From JAGXQV01 sp964527565 (lineage in GTDB: Bacteria > Pseudomonadota > Gammaproteobacteria > Burkholderiales > Sulfuricellaceae), in the NCBI GenBank assembly GCA_964527565.1, contig CAZGOY010000080.1:1-6577 (forward strand): DNA of 6,577 nt, written 5' to 3'. Under the pieces are notes generated by a model. That model ran no database searches, was not told the origin of the DNA, and saw nothing but the letters and a program-made list of their open reading frames with translations. The number at the start of each line of letters is the position of its first letter. Positions within the stretch are counted from its first letter, which is position 1. This document shows positions 1-6,383 of this stretch, piece by piece. Position numbers and translations under genes: made by a program.

Positions 1-38
1 AATTATATCAAATAGTTACTTGGTAGTTCGCCCTTCTT

Positions 39-170
39 ATGCAAAATTCAGGCTATCTGGGCGAGAAGGATGGGCGCTTGTACTACATCGGCACTTTGAG
101 CGGCAACCAGTTGCTGGATATCGGCGCGATTGCGGATTATCTGCCGCAGGCGCAGGCAGCGGGGTTTTAA
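39..170 (+). pseudogene. C-terminal fragment of an unrecognised protein
   Basis: A 43-codon reading frame opens at an ATG and ends at TAA. It has coding-like composition: codon third positions are mostly G or C, and the peptide is sensible, for example YLGEKDGRLYYIGTLSGNQL and then LLDIGAIADYLP. An in-frame TAG lies just upstream at 24-26, and the first ~38 bases are distinctly AT-rich compared with what follows. I see no Shine-Dalgarno before the ATG. This looks like the tail of a longer gene whose front was lost, with the junction near position 40, rather than a real small gene. I do not recognise the family. A genuine 43-residue protein is the alternative. Confidence 0.35.
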
Positions 171-191
171 CGCCGGGCGAACGCGGGTCGG

Positions 192-217
192 CGGCATTCC
201 CATCCGGCGCAATGCCG
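192..217. repeat. Inverted repeat in the spacer before the Rpn gene
   Basis: A perfect 7-base inverted repeat, CGGCATT (192-198) and AATGCCG (211-217), encloses 12 bases. A second, overlapping pairing is CATCC (201-205) with GGATG (221-225). It lies in the otherwise empty 171-290 spacer. There is no T-run, so it is a poor intrinsic terminator. It could be a weak hairpin or a protein-binding palindrome; function unknown. Confidence 0.25.
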
Positions 218-290
218 GGTGGATGTCCCACGCTGAGGTTCACACCGCCGTCAATGCCCCAACCCGCCCGCCATGCGCTACAATCGGCGC

Positions 291-1047
291 ATGGCGCACG
301 ACCACGACACCGGCTACAAACTGCTGTTCTCGCACCCTGAAATGGTGCGCGACCTGCTGATCGGCTACGTCAGCGGAGAATGGATCAATGAGGCTGACTT
401 CACCACCCTCGAACACATCAACGCCAGCTACGTCAGCGAAAGCCTCAAACAGCGGCACGACGACATCGTCTGGCGCGTGCGCCTCAAAGACCGCTGGCTG
501 TGGGTCTATCTGGTGCTGGAATTCCAGAGCGAACCCGACCCGTGGATGGCCCTGCGCATGCTGGTGTATGTCGGCCTGCTCGCCCAGGACCTGGTCAAGC
601 GCGACGAACTGGCCGACGGAAAACTGCCGCCCATCCTCCCGCTGGTGCTCTACAATGGCCTGCCGGAATGGCACGCCGCGCGCGACGGTGTGGATCAAAA
701 GCCTGCTACGCCGCAAGACCCCGGCGCAGACCGGCGAAATCGAACAAATCAACGACTTGATGGAGGCAGATACCATGTTGGCAGAACGGATGGAAGGCTG
801 GTTTGAAGAAGCGACGCGCAAGGGCGTGCAGCAAGGAATGCAGCAGGGAATGCAGCAAGGAATGCAGCGCGGCGAATGCCTGTTGTTGCAGCGCCAGTTG
901 GCGCGCCGCTTTGGCGCGCTTCCGGCAGAGGTGCTTGCGCGCCTGGCCAAAGCGCGCCTGGAAGAGCTGGAAACCTGGGGCGACCGGGTGCTGGAAGCCA
1001 ATTCGCTGGAAGAAATGTTCAGTGAGACAGGTACGGATATTTCGTGA
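291..1047 (+). pseudogene. Rpn-family nuclease/putative transposase, internally deleted and frameshifted
   Basis: The N-terminal part (frame of 291, MAHDHDTGYKLLFSHPEMV) runs through HDDIVWRVRLKD and LVLEFQSEPDPWMALRMLVY to LPLVLYNGLPEWHAARD at about 686. It matches the PD-(D/E)XK recombination-promoting nuclease family (Rpn/YhgA-like, once called transposase_31), with the catalytic-type Asp in HDDIVW and the E-x-Q of LEFQS. The family's C-terminal part then resumes in the +1-shifted frame near 685: TVWIKSLLRRK, INDLMEADTMLAERMEGW, a glutamine-rich repeat and a helical tail ending at TGA 1045-1047. About 80 residues normally lie between these halves (family knowledge), so roughly 240 bases, not a multiple of three, appear deleted around 684-687. 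The original frame then stops at 806. An upstream in-frame ATG at 273 is possible, but 291 matches the usual family start. The gene is almost surely non-functional as a full-length protein. Members of this family often lie in mobile or variable regions. Confidence 0.8.
829..864 (+). repeat. Three 12-bp tandem repeats encoding QQGM
   Basis: Three consecutive 12-base units (CAGCAAGGAATG, CAGCAGGGAATG, CAGCAAGGAATG) differ at one base and are followed by a diverged fourth unit (CAGCGCGGCGAA). In the C-terminal frame of the Rpn pseudogene they encode QQGM three times and then QRGE. Charged or glutamine/glycine repeats of this kind are common between the nuclease domain and the tail of Rpn-family proteins, and their copy number tends to vary by slippage. 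Confidence 0.85.
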
Positions 1048-1078
1048 ATGCCGCAAGACCCGGCAAGGCGGCGTTTTT
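1048..1078 (+). terminator. Candidate rho-independent terminator after the Rpn pseudogene
   Basis: GCCGC (1050-1054) pairs with GCGGC (1068-1072). The stem can be extended by a U-G and an A-U pair to seven pairs, encloses a 13-base loop, and is followed by TTTT (1075-1078). It begins immediately after the Rpn stop codon. The stem is short and the T-run modest, so strength is uncertain. If real, it separates the Rpn relic from the hydrogenase operon and argues against translation of hynD from the in-frame ATG at 1048. Confidence 0.4.
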
Positions 1079-1110
1079 GTGAAATCCCTGGGTTAATCAC
1101 CGCGTCGCCC

Positions 1111-1587
1111 ATGCGGATACTGGTGCTCGGCATCGGCAACACCCTGTTGCGGGATGAAGGGGCCGGCGTGCATGCCATGCGGCAACTGGAAAGTGCGTGC
1201 CGCGGGCTGGCCGGGGTGGCGTTTCTCGACGGCGGCACCTTGAGCTTCAGCCTGGCGGGCGCGGTCAGCGAGGCGGATGGGCTGATCGTTCTGGATGCCG
1301 CTGAACTGGGGGGGCGCCCCGGCACGGTGGCGGTGTTTTCCGGGACCGGGATGGATGCGTTTCTCGGCGCCAGCCGCAAGCACAGCGTGCATGAAGTGGG
1401 CTTGCTGGACCTGCTGGCGGTGAGCCATCTGACCGGCAGCCTGCCGCAGCGGCGCGCGTTGATCGGCATCCAGCCTGAGACGGTGGCCTGGGGCGAGGCA
1501 CCCTCCGCGCCGGTGGCGCAGGCCTTGACGGCCGCCTGTGCCAGGGCGTGGGAACTGATCCAGGCATGGCAGGCAAATGATGAATGA
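1111..1587 (+). CDS. hynD: [NiFe]-hydrogenase maturation endopeptidase (HybD/HyaD/HynD family)
   Basis: This 158-residue protein is a cytoplasmic endopeptidase that removes the C-terminal extension of the hydrogenase large subunit once nickel is in place. Family hallmarks are the N-terminal LVLGIGNTLLRDEGAG (residues 4-19), LDGGTLSFSL (39-48), VLDAAE (60-65) and HSVHEVGLLDLL (91-102). The three residues that bind nickel in E. coli HybD are present as E16, D62 and H94, so it looks active. Length is normal. I chose ATG 1111 because MRILVLGIGN is the canonical family start; an in-frame ATG at 1048 adds 21 non-homologous residues that run through a hairpin. No clear Shine-Dalgarno precedes 1111. 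The stop overlaps the hynS start by 4 bases (ATGA), and its natural substrate HynL is encoded four genes on. The operon promoter must lie in 1079-1110 or within the Rpn relic, and I could not identify it. Confidence 0.93.
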   Translation: MRILVLGIGNTLLRDEGAGVHAMRQLESACRGLAGVAFLDGGTLSFSLAGAVSEADGLIVLDAAELGGRPGTVAVFSGTGMDAFLGASRKHSVHEVGLLDLLAVSHLTGSLPQRRALIGIQPETVAWGEAPSAPVAQALTAACARAWELIQAWQANDE

Positions 1588-2696
1588 TGAGGGAGGATAA
1601 GGTGGCTGACCATCATGCTTCATTGAAGTCGCTGTTGCAGGTGAGGGGTATTTCCCGGCGCGACTTTCTCAAGTTCTGCGGCACCCTGGCTGCGCTCATG
1701 GCGCTGCCGCAGACCATGGCCCCCGCCATCGCCGAAGCGCTGGGCAAGGCGCGGCGGCAGTCGGTGATCTGGCTGTCTTTCCAGGAGTGCACGGGCTGCA
1801 CCGAATCGCTCACCCGCTCCCATTCCCCTACCCTGGAAGGGCTGATCTTCGATGCCATTTCCCTCGATTATCACCACACCTTGCAGGCGGCTTCCGGCGA
1901 AGCGGCCGAGGCGGCGCGCGAAACGGCGATGAAGGATTCCTTCGGCCAATACCTGCTGGTGGTGGACGGCTCCATTCCCGTCAGGAATGGCGGCGCCTAT
2001 TCCACCATCGCCGGCATCAGCAACCTGGAAATGCTGAAGGAAGCCGCCCGGGGAGCGGCCGCCATCGTGGCGGTGGGCAGTTGCGCGGCTTTCGGCGGCA
2101 TTGCGCGCGCCCATCCCGATCCGACCGGCGCGCTGCCGGTGTCGGAGATCATCCGCGACAAACCGGTCATCAATATTTCCGGCTGCCCGCCGATTCCCGT
2201 GGTGATAACCGGCGTGCTGGCCCATTACCTGACCTTCGGTACCCTTCCCGAGCTCGACGCCCTGGGGCGGCCGAAGCTGTTTTACGGCGAATCGGTGCAT
2301 GACCGCTGCTACCGCCGCCCGTTTTACGACCAGGGTAAATTCGCCAAAACCTTCGACGACGAAGGCGCCCGCAACGGCTGGTGCCTGTTCGAACTGGGCT
2401 GCAAGGGCCCCACCACCTTCAATGCCTGCGCCACCACCAAGTGGAACCAGGGGGTGAGTTTTCCCATCGAATCCGGCCACGGCTGCCTGGGTTGTTCCGA
2501 GCCGGATTTCTGGGACGCGGGCGGCTTTTACCGCGCCCTTTCCGTGCCGCTGCCGGCGGCGGACAGGGCCGCGCTGGGCATGGCGGCGACGGGTGCCGCG
2601 GCGGGTGCGGCAATCACTTTCTACAACCGCCGCGCCAAGGCGGCGGCACAGGCGGAGCGTGAGCCGGTGACGGCCAATGATTTGACAAAATCATGA
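1584..2696 (+). CDS. hynS: [NiFe]-hydrogenase small subunit, Tat-exported (group 1e HynS)
   Basis: This 370-residue electron-transfer subunit closely resembles E. coli HybO in layout. A twin-arginine motif SRRDFLK (residues 24-30) and a hydrophobic stretch (~32-50) form the Tat signal. Fe-S ligands can be assigned as follows: proximal cluster C69 and C72 (ECTGCTES), C167 (VGSCAAFGG) and C201 (SGCPP); distal cluster H239, C242, C267 and C273; medial [3Fe-4S] C282, C301 and C304 (GHGCLGC). The two extra cysteines of O2-tolerant enzymes are absent (G71, and glycine in FGG), so the proximal cluster should be an ordinary [4Fe-4S]. Near the C-terminus, AALGMAATGAAAGAAITFY is a membrane-anchor helix before a basic tail. 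ATG 1584 gives the same ATGA overlap seen at the other junctions. GTG 1602 (364 residues) has the better ribosome-binding site and is a real alternative. The following gene also starts by ATGA overlap. Confidence 0.96.
   Translation: MMREDKVADHHASLKSLLQVRGISRRDFLKFCGTLAALMALPQTMAPAIAEALGKARRQSVIWLSFQECTGCTESLTRSHSPTLEGLIFDAISLDYHHTLQAASGEAAEAARETAMKDSFGQYLLVVDGSIPVRNGGAYSTIAGISNLEMLKEAARGAAAIVAVGSCAAFGGIARAHPDPTGALPVSEIIRDKPVINISGCPPIPVVITGVLAHYLTFGTLPELDALGRPKLFYGESVHDRCYRRPFYDQGKFAKTFDDEGARNGWCLFELGCKGPTTFNACATTKWNQGVSFPIESGHGCLGCSEPDFWDAGGFYRALSVPLPAADRAALGMAATGAAAGAAITFYNRRAKAAAQAEREPVTANDLTKS
1591..1596 (+). promoter_or_regulatory. Strong Shine-Dalgarno pointing to a GTG start of hynS at 1602
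   Basis: GGGAGG ends five bases before GTG 1602, which is in frame with the upstream ATG 1584. It is the clearest ribosome-binding site in the operon; the other genes start at ATGA overlaps with weak or no Shine-Dalgarno. It leaves the hynS start open between 1584 and 1602. Both starts keep the whole twin-arginine signal. Confidence 0.5.
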
Positions 2697-3352
2697 GTGA
2701 AACCGACTTGCTGCTGTGGGCGCGCGGCCCCGCCTTCCAGTGGGCGCTGGGGATTTTCCTGTTTGGGACAATCCTGCGCGTCTTCGAGATGTTCAGCCTG
2801 GGGCGCAAGCGCGACCTGTCGCCACCCTGCATCGGCAGCCCCGGCTCCGGCTGGCGCACCATCGTGACCCGCTCGCTCTCCCCGCCCAGCGTCTGGCGCC
2901 GCTCGCTGGCAACCTATGTGCTGGGCTACAGTTTTCACCTGGGTTTCTTCGCCTGCCTGCTGTTTTTCGCCCCTCACATCCAGATCGCCAGGAATCTGCT
3001 GGGGCTGTCCTGGCCCGCCCTGCCTACGCCGTGGGTGGATGCCGTGGCCTTGCTGACCCTGGTCGTGCTGTTGCTGATGATGGCGCACCGTTACCTGGAC
3101 CCGGTGAAGCGCTTCCTGTCCACGCCGGGAGATTATCTGACGCTGGTGCTGATCCTGCTGCCGATGCTGTCCGGCTATCTCGCCTTTCACCACCAGGCGC
3201 TGCCTTACACCCTGATGCTGGCGCTGCACATTCTCAGCGCCGAACTGTTGCTGGCGCTGATGCCCTTCACCAAGCTGATCCATTTCGCCAGCATTTTTCC
3301 GTCCCGCTGGTATAACGGCGACATCGCAGGGCATAAGGGTGTCGCGTCATGA
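2693..3352 (+). CDS. isp1: Isp1, NarI/DsrM-like membrane b-type cytochrome of the hydrogenase
   Basis: This 219-residue integral membrane protein has five hydrophobic segments at about 15-34, 72-93, 114-134, 147-166 and 172-193, the NarI-like (nitrate reductase gamma / DsrM / HdrE) arrangement. Candidate heme-b ligands are H82 and H95 around helix 2 and H179 and H197 in and after helix 5. The 18-residue spacing of the last pair equals that of the NarI ligands H187 and H205. H132, H166 and H167 are further histidines. Sitting between hynS and isp2 identifies it as Isp1. It would take electrons from the HynS Fe-S chain at the outer face and pass them to quinone and/or to Isp2. Four-base ATGA overlaps occur at both ends. 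Heme content is inferred from the family and was not checked by alignment. Confidence 0.9.
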   Translation: MSETDLLLWARGPAFQWALGIFLFGTILRVFEMFSLGRKRDLSPPCIGSPGSGWRTIVTRSLSPPSVWRRSLATYVLGYSFHLGFFACLLFFAPHIQIARNLLGLSWPALPTPWVDAVALLTLVVLLLMMAHRYLDPVKRFLSTPGDYLTLVLILLPMLSGYLAFHHQALPYTLMLALHILSAELLLALMPFTKLIHFASIFPSRWYNGDIAGHKGVAS

Positions 3353-4617
3353 GCGCCTCTTTCGAACGCGGCTACAACGCGCTGAAAACCGTGATCGACG
3401 CCCCCATCGCCAGCTTCTTCATGAGTTGCGTCCACTGCGGCATGTGCGCCGAAGCCTGCCTGTTCTACACGGAAACCGGCGACCCGCGCTACACGCCGAT
3501 TTACAAGCTCAAGCCGCTGGAAAAGGTGTGGCGCCGCGAATACACCTTCTTCGGCAGGCTCGCCGCCCGCCTGGGCCTTGCCGACACACTCAGCGACGAG
3601 GAACTGGCGGCCTGGAGTCCGCTGGTCTACGACAGCTGCACCCTGTGCGGACGTTGTTCCCTGGTGTGCCCCATGGGCAACGATATTACCTACATGGTGC
3701 GCAAGACGCGGGAAGGCTTGGCCGCCGCCGGGCATGCGCCGCCGGGGGTGGTGGGCGCGGTCAGGCGCACCCTGGAACTGGGCAGCCCGATGGGCCTCAA
3801 GCTGCCGGCCTTGCAGACGCAGATTCGCGCCCAGGAAGCGGAAACCGGGCTGGAAATCCCCATCGACCGGCACGGTGCGGATTACCTGGCACTGCTGTCC
3901 TCCATGGAGATCATCAACTTCCCCGAATACCTCGGCGCGCTGGCACGCATTTTCAAACAGGCCGGGGTTTCCTGGACGCTTTCTTCGGAAGCCTTCGAGG
4001 CCACCAACAGCGGCATCCAGATCGGGGTTTCCGACATCGCCGCAGAGATCGTGCTGCGCATCGTCAAGGCCGCGGAAAGTCTCGGGGTAAAAGCCGTCAT
4101 CAGCCCGGAATGCGGTCACGCCTTCACCGCCTTGCGCTGGGAAGGGCCGAACCTGATCGGGCGTCCCTACCCTTTTGCCGTGGTGCATATCCTGGAGTTG
4201 CTCGACCAGTTGCGCGCCGAAGGGCGCCTCAAGACCGAGGGTAAGCTGGAGGAGGCGCTCACTTACCACGACCCCTGCCAGATCGCGCGCCGCGGCGGCG
4301 TGATGGCGCAACCGCGGCGGCTGCTTGCCGAAGTGGCGGCGGATTTCCGCGAAATGGACGATGCCGGGTTGCTCAACTGGTGCTGCGGCGGCGGTGGCGG
4401 GGTGAGCGCCAACCCGCGCGCCGAGCCGCTCATGACCAAGGCGTTCCAGCGCAAGAAGACGCAACTGGAAGCCACCGGGGCGCACACCCTGGTGACCGCC
4501 TGCGCCAACTGCCGCATCGTCATTGAAGAGGGACTGGAAGCCTACGGCATGGACTTCAAGGTGATCGGCCTCACCGAACTGGTGGCCGACCACCTCAAAC
4601 AGGAAAAAACTTCATGA
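3349..4617 (+). CDS. isp2: Isp2, DsrK/HdrD-like iron-sulfur protein of the hydrogenase
   Basis: This 422-residue soluble protein has no signal peptide or membrane segment. Two [4Fe-4S] ferredoxin motifs occur near the N-terminus: C27, C30, C33, C37 (CVHCGMCAEAC) and C97, C100, C103, C107 (CTLCGRCSLVC). The C-terminal half is of the heterodisulfide reductase type: a middle region resembling the first CCG repeat but retaining little beyond ECGHAF (C255), then a complete second CCG repeat with HDPC (C310), CCGGGGG (C345, C346) and CANC (C385, C388). In HdrB/HdrD and DsrK such cysteines hold a special [4Fe-4S] cluster that reacts with disulfides or trisulfides. GVSWTLSSEAFEATNSG (206-222) recalls DsrK. 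It would lie on the cytoplasmic face with Isp1 and link H2 to an unknown thiol/disulfide or sulfur carrier. Start and stop overlap isp1 and hynL by ATGA. The physiological partner is not known from this sequence. Confidence 0.93.
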   Translation: MSASFERGYNALKTVIDAPIASFFMSCVHCGMCAEACLFYTETGDPRYTPIYKLKPLEKVWRREYTFFGRLAARLGLADTLSDEELAAWSPLVYDSCTLCGRCSLVCPMGNDITYMVRKTREGLAAAGHAPPGVVGAVRRTLELGSPMGLKLPALQTQIRAQEAETGLEIPIDRHGADYLALLSSMEIINFPEYLGALARIFKQAGVSWTLSSEAFEATNSGIQIGVSDIAAEIVLRIVKAAESLGVKAVISPECGHAFTALRWEGPNLIGRPYPFAVVHILELLDQLRAEGRLKTEGKLEEALTYHDPCQIARRGGVMAQPRRLLAEVAADFREMDDAGLLNWCCGGGGGVSANPRAEPLMTKAFQRKKTQLEATGAHTLVTACANCRIVIEEGLEAYGMDFKVIGLTELVADHLKQEKTS

Positions 4618-6383
4618 ACCAGCGTATTGTCATCGACCCCGTGACCCGTATCGAGGGGCACCTGCGCATTGAGGCGGAGATCGACGGACAGGGCGTCATC
4701 GCCCGCGCCTCCAGCGCCGGCACCATGGTGCGCGGCCTGGAAATCATCCTGCGCGGGCGCGACCCGCGCGACGCCTGGGCCTTCGCCCAGCGCATCTGCG
4801 GAGTATGCACCCTGGTGCACGGCATCGCCTCGGTACGGGCGGTGGAAAATGCGCTGGCTTACCCGATTCCGCCCAACGCCCAACTGATCCGCAACCTGAT
4901 GATCGGCGCGCAATATGTTCACGACCACGTCATGCACTTTTATCACCTCCATGCGCTGGATTGGGTAGACGTGGTCTCGGCGCTCCAGGCCGACCCCCGG
5001 AAAACTTCGGAACTGGCGCAAGCGCTGTCCGCTTACGCGAAATCCTCTCCCGGCTATTTCGCCGCCACGCAGAAGAAGCTCAAGACCTTCGTCGAATCCG
5101 GCCAACTGGGCATCTTCAGCAACGGCTACTGGGGACACCCCGCCTACAAGCTGCCGCCGGAAGCCAACCTGATGGCGGTTGCCCATTATTTCGAGGCCCT
5201 GTACTGGCAGCGCGACGTGGCGCAGCTGCACGCCATCTTCGGCGGCAAGAACCCCCATCCCAACTTCGTGGTGGGAGGCGTTCCCTGCGCCATCAGCGTT
5301 CACCCCCAGCATGCGGGGCGCGGCAAGGGGCCGCATCATCGCGGTGGAGCGGGGGCCACCGCGCTCAACATGGTGGGGCTGGAAAAGGTCAAGAACCTGA
5401 TCGTCCAGATGCGCGATTTTACCGATCAGGTCTACCTGCCCGACACGCTGGCCATTGCCGGTTTCTACCGCGAGTGGGCCAGCCAGGGGGAAGGCATCGG
5501 CAACTTCATGACCTACGGCGATTTTCCCGAAAAGGGCATGGACGATCCGGCGAGTCTGCTGATTCCTTCCGGCGTGATCCTCAACCGCGACCTGTCGAAA
5601 ATCCACGCCGTGGACCTGAACGCCGAAGATCATATCCAGGAATTCGTCGCCCATTCCTGGTACGACTATGCGGGCGGCAAGGAGCAGGGCCTGCATCCCT
5701 ACCGGGGGGAAACCACGCTCAATTACACCGGCCCCCAGCCGCCCTATCGGCACCTCGACACCGAGGCCGCCTATTCCTGGATGAAATCCCCGCGCTGGAA
5801 AGGTCATGCGGTGGAAGTGGGGCCACTGGCGCGCGTGCTGATGCTGCACGCCACGGGGCATGCCCAGACCCGCGAGCTGGTGGAGATGACGCTGAAGAAA
5901 CTCGACCTGCCGCTCGCCGGGCTCTATTCCACCCTGGGGCGCACCGCCGCGCGCGCGCTGGAAACCAAGATCATCGTCGATGCCATGCAGGGCTGGTACG
6001 ACCAGCTGCTGGCCAACATCAAGGCGGGCGACGTGCGCACCTTCAACGAAACCCTGTGGGAGCCGTCCTCCTGGCCCAAGGCGGCGCAGGGCGTGGGCTA
6101 CACCGAGGCGCCGCGCGGGGCGCTGGCGCACTGGATCGTCATCAAGGACGGCATCATCGACAACTACCAGGCGGTGGTGCCGTCGACCTGGAATGCCGGG
6201 CCGCGCGATGCCGCCGGCCAGGAAGGCCCTTACGAAGCGGCGCTCCGGGGGCAGCGGCTGCACGACCCGAAACAGCCGCTTGAAATCCTGCGCACCATCC
6301 ACAGCTTCGACCCGTGCATCGCCTGCGCCGTACACGTGGTGGACCCGCAGGGGGAAGAACTGGTGCAGGTCAAGGTGCTGTAG
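4614..6383 (+). CDS. hynL: [NiFe]-hydrogenase large subunit, catalytic (group 1e HynL)
   Basis: This 589-residue catalytic subunit splits or forms H2 at its NiFe(CN)2CO centre. The N-terminal VTRIEGH (10-16) includes the proton-relay glutamate E14. Motif L1 is RICGVCT with C62 and C65, and motif L2 is DPCIACAVH with C568 and C571, so all four Ni ligands are present. GHAVEVGPLARV and EAPRGALAHW (498-507) are also recognisable, the latter with alanine at 505 where glycine is usual. After H574 a 15-residue tail (VVDPQGEELVQVKVL) is the expected product of HynD cleavage. It has no signal of its own and should be exported with HynS. Between GVPCAI and NMVGL there is a loop of about 24 residues (229-251) against about 9 in E. 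coli HybC, rich in His and Gly. It is the last gene of the visible operon and ends at TAG 6381-6383; ATG 4614 overlaps the isp2 stop. Confidence 0.97.
   Translation: MNQRIVIDPVTRIEGHLRIEAEIDGQGVIARASSAGTMVRGLEIILRGRDPRDAWAFAQRICGVCTLVHGIASVRAVENALAYPIPPNAQLIRNLMIGAQYVHDHVMHFYHLHALDWVDVVSALQADPRKTSELAQALSAYAKSSPGYFAATQKKLKTFVESGQLGIFSNGYWGHPAYKLPPEANLMAVAHYFEALYWQRDVAQLHAIFGGKNPHPNFVVGGVPCAISVHPQHAGRGKGPHHRGGAGATALNMVGLEKVKNLIVQMRDFTDQVYLPDTLAIAGFYREWASQGEGIGNFMTYGDFPEKGMDDPASLLIPSGVILNRDLSKIHAVDLNAEDHIQEFVAHSWYDYAGGKEQGLHPYRGETTLNYTGPQPPYRHLDTEAAYSWMKSPRWKGHAVEVGPLARVLMLHATGHAQTRELVEMTLKKLDLPLAGLYSTLGRTAARALETKIIVDAMQGWYDQLLANIKAGDVRTFNETLWEPSSWPKAAQGVGYTEAPRGALAHWIVIKDGIIDNYQAVVPSTWNAGPRDAAGQEGPYEAALRGQRLHDPKQPLEILRTIHSFDPCIACAVHVVDPQGEELVQVKVL

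Noticed and set aside
279..291. TACAAT as a -10 box giving a leaderless start at ATG 291
   Set aside because: Spacing to the ATG fits, but no recognisable -35 element lies 16-18 bases upstream; a single hexamer is too weak to call.
1048..1110. Upstream in-frame ATG extension of hynD
   Set aside because: The 21 extra residues are not like the family, and the DNA forms a hairpin with a T-run. The canonical MRILVLGIGN start is at 1111.
240..1616. Long minus-strand reading frame (458 codons) over the Rpn gene and hynD
   Set aside because: It is an antisense shadow of GC-rich coding sequence. Its peptide is low-complexity (Ser/Arg/Pro and a CIPCCIPCC run mirroring the QQGM repeat) and it crosses two recognisable + strand genes.
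3425..4512. Cysteine motifs of Isp2 as c-type heme sites
   Set aside because: None has the CxxCH form; CVHCG, CTLCG and CANCR fit Fe-S binding.
5298..5366. Paired compensating frameshifts in hynL as explanation of the His-rich loop
   Set aside because: Neither alternative frame here yields a sequence closer to the usual loop (such as NLDGEAGAV), and frame and similarity are intact on both sides, so an insertion is simpler.
4805..6283. Alternative + strand frame of 492 codons inside hynL
   Set aside because: Arg/Gly/Pro-rich shadow frame without motifs, entirely inside hynL.
4542..6335. 597-codon minus-strand frame over hynL
   Set aside because: The opposite strand encodes a fully recognisable hydrogenase large subunit with all motifs. 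The minus frame has no recognisable domain and is explained by codon bias.
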